A stretch of 43,577 bases of DNA from an uncultured Flavobacteriales bacterium (lineage in GTDB: Bacteria; Bacteroidota; Bacteroidia; Flavobacteriales_D; Crocinitomicaceae): positions 1-43,577 of the forward strand of contig CALKHF010000038.1 of assembly GCA_938092255.1 (NCBI GenBank), written 5' to 3'. The notes under the pieces are model-generated. The model was given only the letters and a program-made list of their open reading frames with translations. It was not told where the DNA came from and did not search any database. A program made the position numbers and the translations under genes. Each line of letters starts with the position of its first letter. Within the stretch, counting starts at the first letter, position 1. Below are positions 9,885 through 20,535 of the stretch, one piece after another.

Positions 9885-9890
9885 AGAGAT

Positions 9891-10268
9891 ATGAATTCTT
9901 CAAAGAAATTTTTAATTATCATGCTTGCTCTAGTTGTTTCTGGGGTATTTTTCTCTTGTAGAGAGAAAGCAGATACTATTGCAAACATATATGTTCGAGA
10001 TGAGTCTAATGCAATTGTTGAGGATGCAATGGTTGTACTATATGGAACAAATACCCAAGGAACTCCACAAATTGTAGCTGTATTCGATACTGCCTATACA
10101 AATGCAGCCGGCTTGGCTTCATTTAATTACAATGACATCTATCAATTAGGACAAGCAGGAGTTGCAGTTCTTGACATAAAAGCTCAAAAATTAAATAAAA
10201 TTGGTCAGGGTATAATTAAAATTGAACCAGAGCTTGTCAACGAAGAAACTGTATTTATTCAGCCTTAA
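9891..10268 (+). CDS. Small lipoprotein, transthyretin/CarboxypepD_reg-like (paralog C)
   Basis: Lipobox VFFSC; IANIYVRDESNAIVEDAMVVLYG...DTAYTNAAGLASFNYNDIYQLGQAGVAVLDIKAQK; very similar to paralog A in the NxIYQxGQxGVAxL segment. Confidence 0.8.
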   Translation: MNSSKKFLIIMLALVVSGVFFSCREKADTIANIYVRDESNAIVEDAMVVLYGTNTQGTPQIVAVFDTAYTNAAGLASFNYNDIYQLGQAGVAVLDIKAQKLNKIGQGIIKIEPELVNEETVFIQP

Positions 10269-10636
10269 GCACGTATAAATTTATACTCTTCCGTTGAGGT
10301 AAGCCATTTAATATCTTCCATTGGAATGGAAGTGTTCTCTAAAGTTTTAAAATCAAATTCGTAATCGTTGATATTCACATCCTGATATGATTTTAAATAA
10401 TCATTGATAGAAGTGTTGGGGTTCTTTCCTTGTAATTGGTTAAGTATCTTATTAAGAAAAGATTGTTCCACTTTTAAGAACATTTCGCTACTCAAAGTGC
10501 CTTGTTTAAGGGTTCCATTTAAAATTAACCAATCGCTCAAAGAATTTAGTTTAATTGTTTGTATATCAAATTGTAGATACATGTTGTAATTTTTAATCAA
10601 AACTAAAGCATTAGGCCGTAAACAATTTACGACCAA
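10265..10636 (-). CDS. Hypothetical protein
   Basis: 123-aa ORF (alternative start near 10582 at MYLQFDIQTIK); stop codon shares TTAA with the convergent lipoprotein gene. No family recognised. Confidence 0.55.
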   Translation of the reverse strand: MVVNCLRPNALVLIKNYNMYLQFDIQTIKLNSLSDWLILNGTLKQGTLSSEMFLKVEQSFLNKILNQLQGKNPNTSINDYLKSYQDVNINDYEFDFKTLENTSIPMEDIKWLTSTEEYKFIRA

Positions 10637-10704
10637 CTTATTCTTTATTAATAATTCCCTAACAAGTCTAGCCTTTTGGTTAAATTTGCACCGTTAATAA
10701 ACAC

Positions 10705-11499
10705 ATGGCAAAAAAACAAACAAAGGAAAATAACCAGATGTCCTTTCTTGAGCATCTTGAGGAACTCAGGTGGAGGTTAGTTCGATGCGCCATTGCGATT
10801 GTATGTATCGGAATTGTCATTTGGATTTTCCAGGAATGGATAATGGAAAATGTTTTCCTTTCCATGAAAAGTCATGACTTTATTTCTTTCCGATTAATGT
10901 GCGAATGGTTTGGGACTTGTGTAGAAGATATTCCTGTTCAATTGCAAAGCATGACCGTTTCTGGACAGTTTGGATATGCTTTGATGATGAGCTTTATGGG
11001 AGGGCTTGTTTTAGGGTTTCCTTTCATCTTTTATCAAATATGGGCCTTTCTTAAACCCGGACTAAAATTCAAAGAAAAAAAAATGGCAAAAGGAATCGTC
11101 TTTTACGTTAGTCTTCTTTTCTTTTTAGGTATAAGTTTTGGCTATCTGGTTGTTGCACCCCTTAGTATACAATTTTTTGGTTCGTATCAGATTAGTGGCG
11201 ATATAAGAAATGACTTCACCATTAGCTCTTATATGAGCACCATCATTTCAACTGTGTTCTATACCGGATTATTTTTCCTGTTGCCAATCATAATCTATTT
11301 GCTTTCAAAAGTCGGTCTTATTACTCCTGATTTTTTAAAAAAGTATAGAAAGCACGCACTTGTTGTCATCTTAATACTCTCGGCACTCATTACACCTCCG
11401 GATGTTATTTCCCAAATCATTGTATCTATTCCGATACTTATATTGTACGAGATCGGTATTCTTGTTTCAAAAAAGACCTTTAAAAAAGAGGAGAATTAA
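10705..11499 (+). CDS. tatC: Sec-independent protein translocase TatC
   Basis: MSFLEHLEELRWRLVR..., multiple TM helices, FGYLVVAPLSIQFF, LSALITPPDVISQIIVSIPILILYEIGI. Confidence 0.97.
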   Translation: MAKKQTKENNQMSFLEHLEELRWRLVRCAIAIVCIGIVIWIFQEWIMENVFLSMKSHDFISFRLMCEWFGTCVEDIPVQLQSMTVSGQFGYALMMSFMGGLVLGFPFIFYQIWAFLKPGLKFKEKKMAKGIVFYVSLLFFLGISFGYLVVAPLSIQFFGSYQISGDIRNDFTISSYMSTIISTVFYTGLFFLLPIIIYLLSKVGLITPDFLKKYRKHALVVILILSALITPPDVISQIIVSIPILILYEIGILVSKKTFKKEEN

Positions 11500-11505
11500 T
11501 TACCT

Positions 11506-13992
11506 ATGTATAAATATGCCCTAGCTTTCTCTTTCTTGTGCTGTTTGCAAGTTGTATTCGGTCAAAGCATTGTCGTTTATGGAACAACTAGTGATGCAAA
11601 AACAGGTGACATTCTCCCATTCGCTAAAGTTCAATTTTCAAATTCTAAAACAGCAACATTGTCGGATTCTTTAGGGAATTACAGTATCGTGTCTACAGGA
11701 AATAATGACTCCCTCGTTTGCTCCTACATAGGATATTCAAATCTATCCTATGAAATTATAGAGGTACAAACCTCTCATCCTATTGGTGAAATAAAGCTCA
11801 ATATTGATTTCCAATTGAAAAGTGTATTTGTGGACTTTGAAGAAATCACCGTTAAAGCACCTGGGGAACTGCCTTCATCTATTTTAATTAGAAATGTCAT
11901 AGCAAACAAGGCAAATAATAACAAAGACAAATTGGATGCTTATGAGTACCGATTGTATAACAAAATTCAATTTGATTTAAATAACATTAACGATGAATTC
12001 AAATCGAAGAAAATGGTCAAAAAACTTGATGTCATCTTCAATTATTTAGACTCTACCGACGGTGGAGATAGATTTCTTCCGGTTATTTTAAGTGAATCAG
12101 TATCCAAGTATTATTTTAAAACCAAACCAAACACTAAACGAGAAATTATTGAAGCGAGTCAAACAACCGGCATTGAAAACCTGCAAGTAAATCAATTCCT
12201 AGGAGACATGTATCTTGAGCTTAATATTTATGATAATAATTATAAAATATTTGGCAAGTCTTTTATCAGCCCAATTTCTAACTCATGTCAAAACTATTAT
12301 AAGTACTATTTGCAGGATTCAGCGTTTATAGATGAGAATTGGTGCTACAAACTTCATTTTATACCAAAAAGAAAACGAGACTTGTGTTTTAGTGGAGATT
12401 TATGGGTCAATGACAGCACATTTGCCATTAAACGAATTGAGGCAAGTGTTTCCCCCAATGCCAACTTAAATTTTGTCAAAGACTTTTATTTCAGGCATGA
12501 TTTCCAAAAGGTAAACAACGCTTTTTGGATGCTCAAAAAAGAACGATTTATCGCAGACATCAGATTGACAAAAAAATCAAAAGTCTATGGGTTTTATGCG
12601 AGAAAATTCAGTGAGAGGAGTGATTTTCTCATAAATAGAAAGAAGGAAGATCAATTCTATAATACACAAAATACTGTCGAAATTGCTACAGATGCAAATT
12701 CAAAAACAAAAGAAGAATGGGATTCATTGAGAACAAAAAAGCTTAATATACAAGAACAAGGCATCGGAAACATGATCGATTCTCTAAACGAAACGCCTTA
12801 TTTTAAACGACTAAAAAACCTGAGTTACATGGCAACAACTGGCTATCACCCACTTGGTATGTTGGAAGTCGGAAATGTCTTTTCATTGGTTAGTGTAAAT
12901 CCGGTTGAGAGATTTCGTTTAGGAATGGCTTTAAGGACCTCGAATAAGTTCTCAAAAAAGATTGAATTGGGACTCAATGGAGCCTATGGCTTTGGTGACA
13001 AAAGAATAAAATATGGAGGCCTGATTCGACTGAATCTCTCACAAAGAAAAAGATCGTTACTTTCCCTATTTTACAATTACGACATTGAACAAATAGGCGT
13101 CTCCCCATATGCCGTCTCAATGGGTAATACCTTCGCTACGGTTCTAAGTACTGCTCCTTTTGACAAGTTGACTTTTATCACAAAAGCGGGATTGAGCATA
13201 GAAAAAGACATCAAAAAAGACATTGTTGCATTTCTTGGACTTGAATGGAAAGAATACCGACCTTTAGGCTTAGCTAATTATTTACAAGGCAATTCTCAAA
13301 ATGGTGCTTTTGATACCATATCTCAAATCAAAACGAGCGAAATAACGGCTCGAATAAGATGGGCAAAAAACGAGGAGTTTATTTCAGGGGCGTTTGACAG
13401 AACGAGTCTTCGATCCAAATACCCAATTCTTGCAATACAAGGAGTTTTTGGTATCAAAGGTGTTTTCGGAAGCATGTATTCTTATCAAAAAACAGAGCTT
13501 CAACTAGAACACAACACGCAAATTGGCATTCTCGGCAGGCTATATTATGGAGCCAAAGTAGGTTATATCTTTGGTACTCTTGCATATCCCCTTTTAAATG
13601 CACACCCAGGAAACCAATCCTTGTGGCTGATGTCATCAGCGTTTAACAAACTTAATTTTCTAGAGTTTATAAGTGACCAATATGTTGAAGGTTTCATTGA
13701 AAACCATTGGGATGGGTTTTTCTGTAATAAACTGCCACTCATAAAACAGTTAAATTTGAGATTGGTAAGCTCCGCCCGAATTGCCTACGGCGACCTAAGT
13801 TCTAGACATCAATCAGAAATGATATATCCTGATTTTATTAGATATTTTAATAAAACGCCCTATATAGAAAGTGCCTTAGGAATAGAAAACATATTTAAAT
13901 TCATTCGTGTAGATTTAGTTTGGAGAATGACTCATAATGATCCGGGAACAAATCCTTTAGGTGTTCGAGCGAGACTTGCTCTTAATTTTTAG
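11506..13992 (+). CDS. DUF5686 / carboxypeptidase-like regulatory domain outer membrane protein
   Basis: Signal peptide, N-terminal VYGTTSDAKTGDILPFAKVQFSNSKTATLSDSLGNYSI (CarboxypepD_reg), long beta-rich C-terminus ending GVRARLALNF. Confidence 0.85.
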   Translation: MYKYALAFSFLCCLQVVFGQSIVVYGTTSDAKTGDILPFAKVQFSNSKTATLSDSLGNYSIVSTGNNDSLVCSYIGYSNLSYEIIEVQTSHPIGEIKLNIDFQLKSVFVDFEEITVKAPGELPSSILIRNVIANKANNNKDKLDAYEYRLYNKIQFDLNNINDEFKSKKMVKKLDVIFNYLDSTDGGDRFLPVILSESVSKYYFKTKPNTKREIIEASQTTGIENLQVNQFLGDMYLELNIYDNNYKIFGKSFISPISNSCQNYYKYYLQDSAFIDENWCYKLHFIPKRKRDLCFSGDLWVNDSTFAIKRIEASVSPNANLNFVKDFYFRHDFQKVNNAFWMLKKERFIADIRLTKKSKVYGFYARKFSERSDFLINRKKEDQFYNTQNTVEIATDANSKTKEEWDSLRTKKLNIQEQGIGNMIDSLNETPYFKRLKNLSYMATTGYHPLGMLEVGNVFSLVSVNPVERFRLGMALRTSNKFSKKIELGLNGAYGFGDKRIKYGGLIRLNLSQRKRSLLSLFYNYDIEQIGVSPYAVSMGNTFATVLSTAPFDKLTFITKAGLSIEKDIKKDIVAFLGLEWKEYRPLGLANYLQGNSQNGAFDTISQIKTSEITARIRWAKNEEFISGAFDRTSLRSKYPILAIQGVFGIKGVFGSMYSYQKTELQLEHNTQIGILGRLYYGAKVGYIFGTLAYPLLNAHPGNQSLWLMSSAFNKLNFLEFISDQYVEGFIENHWDGFFCNKLPLIKQLNLRLVSSARIAYGDLSSRHQSEMIYPDFIRYFNKTPYIESALGIENIFKFIRVDLVWRMTHNDPGTNPLGVRARLALNF

Positions 13993-14004
13993 TAAATTGG
14001 CCAC

Positions 14005-14742
14005 GTGAATTTGTATACTGAAAATATATTTAAAAGCTACAAGGGGAAAAAGGTTGTTCAAGACGTTTCTATAGAACTCGAGCAAGGTGAAATTGTTGGT
14101 TTATTAGGCCCAAACGGCGCAGGAAAAACAACATCTTTCTATATGATTGTTGGACTGGTTAGACCTGATAGCGGTAAGGTTTTTCTGAATAATACAGAAA
14201 TCACACATCTTCCCATGTATAAAAGAGCCCAAATGGGCTTGGGCTATCTCCCTCAAGAGATTTCAGTTTTTAGGAAGTTAAGTGTTGAAGATAATATCAT
14301 GGCTATCCTTGAAATGACATCAAAAAGTGCCACAGAAAGAAAGCACAGGCTTGAAGAACTTCTTGAAGAATTCAATCTTAATGAATTTAGAAAGACTTTG
14401 GGGAACAGACTCTCGGGTGGAGAAAAAAGAAGAACGGAGATTGCGAGGGCTTTGGCAACTGACCCCCAATTTGTTTTGTTAGATGAGCCATTTGCAGGCG
14501 TAGATCCAATTGCAGTTGAAGACATTCAAGGAATAGTTTCTGCACTAAAAAAGAAAAACATTGGCATTCTTATCACCGACCATAATGTTCAAGAAACCTT
14601 GTCCATTACGGATCGGGCTTATTTGCTTTTTGAAGGTAGCATTTTAAAATCTGGCACCGCGGAAGAGCTAGCTAACGATGAACAGGTAAGACGTGTTTAT
14701 TTAGGTAGAAACTTTGAGCTTAAGAAAAAACTATCTAATTAA
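14005..14742 (+). CDS. lptB: LPS export ABC transporter ATP-binding protein
   Basis: GTG start; Walker [18 protein letters not shown], signature [15 protein letters not shown], Walker [33 protein letters not shown]. Confidence 0.95.
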   Translation: MNLYTENIFKSYKGKKVVQDVSIELEQGEIVGLLGPNGAGKTTSFYMIVGLVRPDSGKVFLNNTEITHLPMYKRAQMGLGYLPQEISVFRKLSVEDNIMAILEMTSKSATERKHRLEELLEEFNLNEFRKTLGNRLSGGEKRRTEIARALATDPQFVLLDEPFAGVDPIAVEDIQGIVSALKKKNIGILITDHNVQETLSITDRAYLLFEGSILKSGTAEELANDEQVRRVYLGRNFELKKKLSN

Positions 14743-17397
14743 ATTGACAAATCCGCTCTTCATTTCAGTTACAAAAGGATTTGCACAACTTCTATATTTT
14801 ACCACATATGAATACAGTCCATCTTGACTTTGTAATCCATTGAATGTGCCGTCCCATCCCAATTGAAAATTTTCAGTTTTGAAGACAATTTCACCCCATC
14901 GATTATATATCGCCAACTCCCATTTTAAAATCTCAAAATCTGTTACAGCATTAAAAACATCGTTAATCCCATCCGAATCAGGGATAAAAGTATTTGGTGC
15001 ATATAAAACAAATGGCTCAACAAATACTTCTTGTCTTATAGAGTCACTGCATCCAAACTCGTTATAAACGACTTGTAGAGGGTAGTCACTTCCTGTATTT
15101 AAATAATTGTGACTAAAACTTGATTCAGGACTTGTAAATTGATTTTGATCAAAGAAATAGAAATAGTTTGTAGCTCCAATAGACATATCAATGAAATCCA
15201 CCTTGTTCTCACACACATCAATGTTCTGAGGATTCACCTGAAAACCAGCAATCGGTGACGGGTAAACAGTAAAAATATCTTGCTGCATTAAATACAATGT
15301 ATCCACACATCCTTCCAAAGAAATTACCGTCAAGCCCACGCTATAGCTACCAACATCTGTATATACATGCGATGGGCTAAAATATTCGGAACCACTTCCA
15401 TCACCAAAATCCCAAGAATAAATGGCTGGACCATCAACACTGCTTAAATTAATAAACTGTGCCAAGCTCGGTGCGCAATGCAAACCATCTATGAAATCAA
15501 AATCAATCGTAGGTTCTGCGAAAACATATATCAGCGCACTTATTGAATCTACACAGTTCTCATGTGTTCCAGTTAACTGAACATCCTGAAATCCAGAAGT
15601 ATTAAATTGAATTCCTGAAATGATCAGGTCCGTTGATGAAGTTGTTGAGGCATTCGGCCCAAAATCCCACTCATAAAATGCATTTGGAGGCCCACTAACT
15701 TGTGCTTCAAAATCGTACAACCCATCCGTTATACATAATGAGTCATTATTTGAAAACGCCAAAGAAATGGGTTCATTTAAAGAGATTTCCAAGGAAGTGG
15801 TATCCGAACAATTCACCACAGATTCACCAATAAGCTGCACGGTGTATGTCCCTGCGGATGAATAAGTATAAATCGGATTTAATTCGTTGCTTTCATCTGA
15901 ACTTGATCCATTGTTTCCGAAATTCCATAAAATCGAATTTATATTGGCATATTCTCCCGCAAAATCTATTGTCAAGCCATTACATTCTATTTCTTCAGGT
16001 AGTAAAATATCTACCGTAGCCTGTTCAACAACAAAGACTGAATCTTCGAAGAATGTATTGCAGTCTCCATCATCGCCGTTTAATATGATGGTATGATAAC
16101 CAGAACTCGAAAAAGAAATATTTGGAATGTCTATACCATTAAAATTCTCTAAACTGGCGTCACTGTCCAATTCCCATTGGAAATTCGCTAACAAATTACT
16201 TGAGACCCCAGTAAACTCAAAATTATTTCCTAAAATGCATAATGAATCCTCAGATTCCCAAGACAAAGAAAATGGATTATTCACGGTAATTTCAATGTAG
16301 GCTGTATCCGTGCAGTCCCATCCCGGATTAACTATGAGTTGAGCAACGTAATCCCCGGGAGAGGGGTAAGTAAAAAAGGGACTAAATGTAGAGCTTACAT
16401 CAGTATTGGTTCCTGGCACGCCAAAATCCCATGAATAATTTGTCCCTCCATACGAATTGTTTTCGAACTCAACAGTAAGTCCTTGACAGTATGAAATAAA
16501 AGAACTCAATTCATCTTGAGTAGGTAATATCGCCTGCATGGTAATATTACAGTCAAACACCTTAAATAAAAAATCTCTAATTGTTTCTCCTATAAGCTGG
16601 CCATTTCTATATTCCTGAACACGAACACCAACCACCATTAATCCAATAATACTTGGGTTTACCGTAAATACCCCATTCACATCAATTGAGCTCGTTGAAC
16701 CTGGACCTAGTGGAGAGGAAGCATTAAACCCCCCAAGCCACTGTACGGGAAAATATGGCGGGGGTGGAGACTGATTAGGAGCGGGATCCATAGAACTCGC
16801 ACCTGTATATGGCGAAACTAAGGTGTATACTAATTCATCGCCATCAGGATCTACAGCCGAATGATCAAAAACCAATTCCTCACCAACACAAAGTAATGTG
16901 GGTGGGTAATTTGAAAATCTTGGACTACTGTTATTTGTAATTCCTGTCTCTGATCCGGGAATGTGTGTGGTGAGAGTTAGTCCTGTGTCATCTGGATTGA
17001 CTATGTTGGTAACATTAGGTCCTCGGCAACACCTCTGATATGATACAGTATACCCACCAATCACCGGTGGGAGGAAGATTGTTTTTTCATATATCGCTCT
17101 TTGAACACAAACATCAGTTGGTGCCGTTGCACAGGGGTTATTGAAATCTAGAGGCAAAGTAATGTAACCGGGAAAATAAACATTTACATTTTGAACTAGG
17201 TTATTATTATTATAAACCGATAACTTAAGTGGGTCATCAAACCAAGCTCCCTCAGCATTGCAATCCCTGTAAATGGTTATATAAAACTTATAATTCCCTC
17301 CACCCAAATCATCATAATAGATATCACCTCCGATAATGTGATCAGCGCGGCTATTAAAAGCCATTATTAAAAAGAAGATGAGTACAATTCCTTTCAT
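14731..17397 (-). CDS. PKD-domain, gliding-motility-associated C-terminal domain protein (T9SS type B sorting)
   Basis: Several PKD motifs ([32 protein letters not shown]); C-terminus [21 protein letters not shown]...[41 protein letters not shown]. Start chosen at MKGIVLIFF (17397). Confidence 0.9.
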   Translation of the reverse strand: MKGIVLIFFLIMAFNSRADHIIGGDIYYDDLGGGNYKFYITIYRDCNAEGAWFDDPLKLSVYNNNNLVQNVNVYFPGYITLPLDFNNPCATAPTDVCVQRAIYEKTIFLPPVIGGYTVSYQRCCRGPNVTNIVNPDDTGLTLTTHIPGSETGITNNSSPRFSNYPPTLLCVGEELVFDHSAVDPDGDELVYTLVSPYTGASSMDPAPNQSPPPPYFPVQWLGGFNASSPLGPGSTSSIDVNGVFTVNPSIIGLMVVGVRVQEYRNGQLIGETIRDFLFKVFDCNITMQAILPTQDELSSFISYCQGLTVEFENNSYGGTNYSWDFGVPGTNTDVSSTFSPFFTYPSPGDYVAQLIVNPGWDCTDTAYIEITVNNPFSLSWESEDSLCILGNNFEFTGVSSNLLANFQWELDSDASLENFNGIDIPNISFSSSGYHTIILNGDDGDCNTFFEDSVFVVEQATVDILLPEEIECNGLTIDFAGEYANINSILWNFGNNGSSSDESNELNPIYTYSSAGTYTVQLIGESVVNCSDTTSLEISLNEPISLAFSNNDSLCITDGLYDFEAQVSGPPNAFYEWDFGPNASTTSSTDLIISGIQFNTSGFQDVQLTGTHENCVDSISALIYVFAEPTIDFDFIDGLHCAPSLAQFINLSSVDGPAIYSWDFGDGSGSEYFSPSHVYTDVGSYSVGLTVISLEGCVDTLYLMQQDIFTVYPSPIAGFQVNPQNIDVCENKVDFIDMSIGATNYFYFFDQNQFTSPESSFSHNYLNTGSDYPLQVVYNEFGCSDSIRQEVFVEPFVLYAPNTFIPDSDGINDVFNAVTDFEILKWELAIYNRWGEIVFKTENFQLGWDGTFNGLQSQDGLYSYVVKYRSCANPFVTEMKSGFVNLIR

Positions 17398-17417
17398 TAG
17401 TAGTTGTAAGACGTAAA

Positions 17418-18200
17418 TTAAACCTTTATGTTGTTTAATCGCACATCCCAAATTGACATTTTGTATTGGTAATTATATTTTTTTGCAAATTTTGAGCCAT
17501 TAATGGTTTTACCTTGACCACCACTTAAAAAAACAATCATACGACCAAAGAATTTCTGTGCGTAAAAATTATAGTAATCACTTCGAGACGGATTTTCAGG
17601 ATAGCTCAGATTATAAATTTCTGATGAAGCTTCCCTTTCTTTGAGACAATTTATAGCTCGAATGACATCTTTTCGATGAATTAAGTTTACCGGAACCTCC
17701 CCACCAAAATTTTTATCTTTTTTCAGTAAGAATTTTGTTGGATGTCTATCGTCCGAAATCAAACCCGACAAACGTAAAATAGTGTACTTCCCTGGGAACA
17801 TCTTTACTATTTGTTGTTCTGCTTTGAATACAACATGTTTCTCATCCACTTTTGATTCTTCATTTACAAGACCTTCTATATTTTCATATACTCCAGTAGA
17901 ACTTGTATATACGACATGTGTGGCTCCTGAAATTTTAAGGCAAATGTTTTTTATTACTTGTACATAATTCGAAAATCCACTTGGCGGCAACATAATAATC
18001 ACAAGGTCAAAAGAGCTGTCTTCACAATTCAATTTGGCAGATTGAAGATCAACCTCTATGAGCTTGAGTTTTAACTCAAAACTAAGCCACTTATCCACAT
18101 CCCTTGTAGCTATGTATAACTCATGATTCTCATCCAAAAGTGATTGAACCAATTCTTTCCCTAGCCAACCCACACCAAAAAGCAAAATCTTTTTACCCAT
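17418..18200 (-). CDS. NAD(P)-dependent epimerase / SDR-type Rossmann protein
   Basis: MGKKILLFGVGWLGKELVQSLLDENHELYIATRD nucleotide-binding N-terminus; HVVYTSSTGVYENIEGLVNEES. Confidence 0.8.
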   Translation of the reverse strand: MGKKILLFGVGWLGKELVQSLLDENHELYIATRDVDKWLSFELKLKLIEVDLQSAKLNCEDSSFDLVIIMLPPSGFSNYVQVIKNICLKISGATHVVYTSSTGVYENIEGLVNEESKVDEKHVVFKAEQQIVKMFPGKYTILRLSGLISDDRHPTKFLLKKDKNFGGEVPVNLIHRKDVIRAINCLKEREASSEIYNLSYPENPSRSDYYNFYAQKFFGRMIVFLSGGQGKTINGSKFAKKYNYQYKMSIWDVRLNNIKV

Positions 18201-18325
18201 TACTTTATCTAAAAAAACTGAATCGATTCACAAAGAAAGACAAAATGCAAGGAATTGAGAAATTCAATAGTTCTTGTCAATGAATTGTTTGTAGTATTTT
18301 TACCTTTGTAAAAACATTCATCAAT

Positions 18326-19723
18326 ATGTACGACGTAATTGTAATAGGATCTGGCCCTGGAGGATATGTAGCAGCTATTAGATGTGCCCAACTGGGTATG
18401 AAAACTGCTTTAGTAGAAAAATATGACACCTTAGGAGGTACCTGTTTAAATGTTGGATGCATTCCATCTAAAGCCTTATTGGATTCATCAGAACACTACC
18501 ACAATGCTGCGCACACATTTGATACCCATGGCATCGATCTCAATGACCTAAAAGTGAATTTAGATCAAATGATGAAAAGAAAGAATGAAGTCATCAGTCA
18601 AACTTGTGATGGGGTTAAATTCTTGATGGACAAAAATAAAATTGATGTGATTCATGGCGTAGGTTCTTTTGTTGATAAAAACACAATTGACGTTGCTACA
18701 AAAGGAGAGAAAGCATCTCAACACAAGGCCAAGAATTTCATCATCGCCACAGGTTCTAAACCTAATTACTTTCCAGGGATGGAACCGGATAAAAAAAGAA
18801 TCATTACTTCTACTGAGGCTCTAAACCTAAAAGAAATACCGAAGAAAATGTTGGTTATAGGCGGCGGTGTTATTGGATTAGAATTGGGATCTGTATACAA
18901 GAGACTTGGAAGTCAAGTAGAGGTTGTCGAGTATTCGTCAAGAATATTATCATCTATGGATGAAACTGTTGGCAAAGAATTTTCTAAGATTTTGAAAAAA
19001 GAAGGATTCAAACTTCATTTAGAGCACCAAGTTCAAAATGTAGTAAACAAAGGAGATCATGTCGTTCTTAAAGCCTTAAATAAAAAAGGGCAAGAGGTGG
19101 AAATGGAAGCTGACTATTGTTTAGTTGCTGTTGGGAGAAAAGCATATACAGAAGGCCTTAATATTGAAAATGCTGGACTCAAAGTAAACGAAAGAGGGCA
19201 AGTTGACATCAATGACAATATGCAAACAGCTGTGCCAAACATTTTCGCTATTGGTGATGTGGTTAAAGGTGCCATGTTGGCTCACAAGGCAGAAGAAGAG
19301 GGTGTTTATGTTGCTGAATTTATGGCCGGTCAAAAGCCACATATTAACCACAACTTAATCCCGGGTGTTGTTTATACTTGGCCAGAAGTAGCGGCAGTTG
19401 GAAAAACTGAACAAGAACTCAAAAAGGATAATAAAGAATATAAATCAGGTGTATTTCCTATTCGAGCTCTAGGAAGAGCAAGGGCGAGTATGGATATTAG
19501 CGGAATGATAAAAATATTAGCCGATAAACAAACTGATGAAATTCTCGGTGTTCACATGATTGCACCAAGGGCTGCGGATTTAATTATGGAAGCGGTTACC
19601 GCAATGGAGTATAGGGCTTCAGCGGAGGACCTTGCGAGGATATGTCACCCTCACCCCACTTATACAGAAGCGATTAAGGAAGCGGCGTTAGCGGCAACCG
19701 ACAATCGTCCTCTTCATATTTAA
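18326..19723 (+). CDS. lpdA: Dihydrolipoyl dehydrogenase
   Basis: VIGSGPGGYVAAIRCAQLG, redox centre GGTCLNVGCIPSKALL, C-terminal HPHPTYTEAIKEAALAA. Confidence 0.97.
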   Translation: MYDVIVIGSGPGGYVAAIRCAQLGMKTALVEKYDTLGGTCLNVGCIPSKALLDSSEHYHNAAHTFDTHGIDLNDLKVNLDQMMKRKNEVISQTCDGVKFLMDKNKIDVIHGVGSFVDKNTIDVATKGEKASQHKAKNFIIATGSKPNYFPGMEPDKKRIITSTEALNLKEIPKKMLVIGGGVIGLELGSVYKRLGSQVEVVEYSSRILSSMDETVGKEFSKILKKEGFKLHLEHQVQNVVNKGDHVVLKALNKKGQEVEMEADYCLVAVGRKAYTEGLNIENAGLKVNERGQVDINDNMQTAVPNIFAIGDVVKGAMLAHKAEEEGVYVAEFMAGQKPHINHNLIPGVVYTWPEVAAVGKTEQELKKDNKEYKSGVFPIRALGRARASMDISGMIKILADKQTDEILGVHMIAPRAADLIMEAVTAMEYRASAEDLARICHPHPTYTEAIKEAALAATDNRPLHI

Positions 19724-20469
19724 TCTTTCTGACTCCAAATTTGCCAGCTTTTCATGGCCTGTTCTCTCAACATGCTCGAACCATTCAAAATTTGGGCTCC
19801 ATGATTTTCTGATTTTTCTAAGAAAACAGTTTTTGAAGGGTTATAAATTAGATCGATCACCAAATGATCTTCAGTTAGGTGTTCGTAGGGAAAGAACACC
19901 TCATCGTTGATCGAAGGATAGCTTCCCACAGGGGTACAGTTTACAACCAATTTGCAGGCATCAACCATGTAATTGTTGACCTCTTCATAAGTGAAGACAT
20001 CGTTAGAATCTTTTATGTGACGAGAGATGAAAAGAACATCTAATCCTATTTTTTTTAAGACAAAAGCGATCGCCTTTGATGCACCCCCTGTTCCGATAAC
20101 CATTGCCTTTTCATGTTTGTTTGTTAAAAAAGGTTTAATACATTGTCTAAACCCAAAAACGTCCGTATTGTAGCCAATTAATTTACTTGAAACAACTTTA
20201 ATCGTATTAACCGCTCCAATTCTTTTTGCTTCTTCATCTATTTGATCAAGAAACGGTATGACTGCGGCTTTATAGGGTATGGTGACATTCAAGCCATTAT
20301 AATTGTAAACCGCTTCTTTGAAAAACGATTTTAAGGATTCAATACGCTCAAATTCTAAATTTTCATAAGAGCCATTTAAATCGTTTTTTAAAAAAAAGTC
20401 GTTAAAAAACTGTTGTGAGAAAGAATGTTGTAATGATTGCCCGATAAGACCGAAACGCAGTTTTGACAT
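19720..20469 (-). CDS. aroE: Shikimate dehydrogenase
   Basis: MSKLRFGLIGQSLQHSFSQQFFNDFF, NVTIPYK, GTGGASKAIAFVLKKIG, DLIYNPSKTVFLE. Start at 20469 chosen over the extended 20541. Confidence 0.93.
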   Translation of the reverse strand: MSKLRFGLIGQSLQHSFSQQFFNDFFLKNDLNGSYENLEFERIESLKSFFKEAVYNYNGLNVTIPYKAAVIPFLDQIDEEAKRIGAVNTIKVVSSKLIGYNTDVFGFRQCIKPFLTNKHEKAMVIGTGGASKAIAFVLKKIGLDVLFISRHIKDSNDVFTYEEVNNYMVDACKLVVNCTPVGSYPSINDEVFFPYEHLTEDHLVIDLIYNPSKTVFLEKSENHGAQILNGSSMLREQAMKSWQIWSQKD

Positions 20470-20535
20470 ATTCAAAAATACAACTATTTCGTTTCTTTTC
20501 TTTTCAATGAGCCTTAAGTAAAGTACTTTTGGCAT

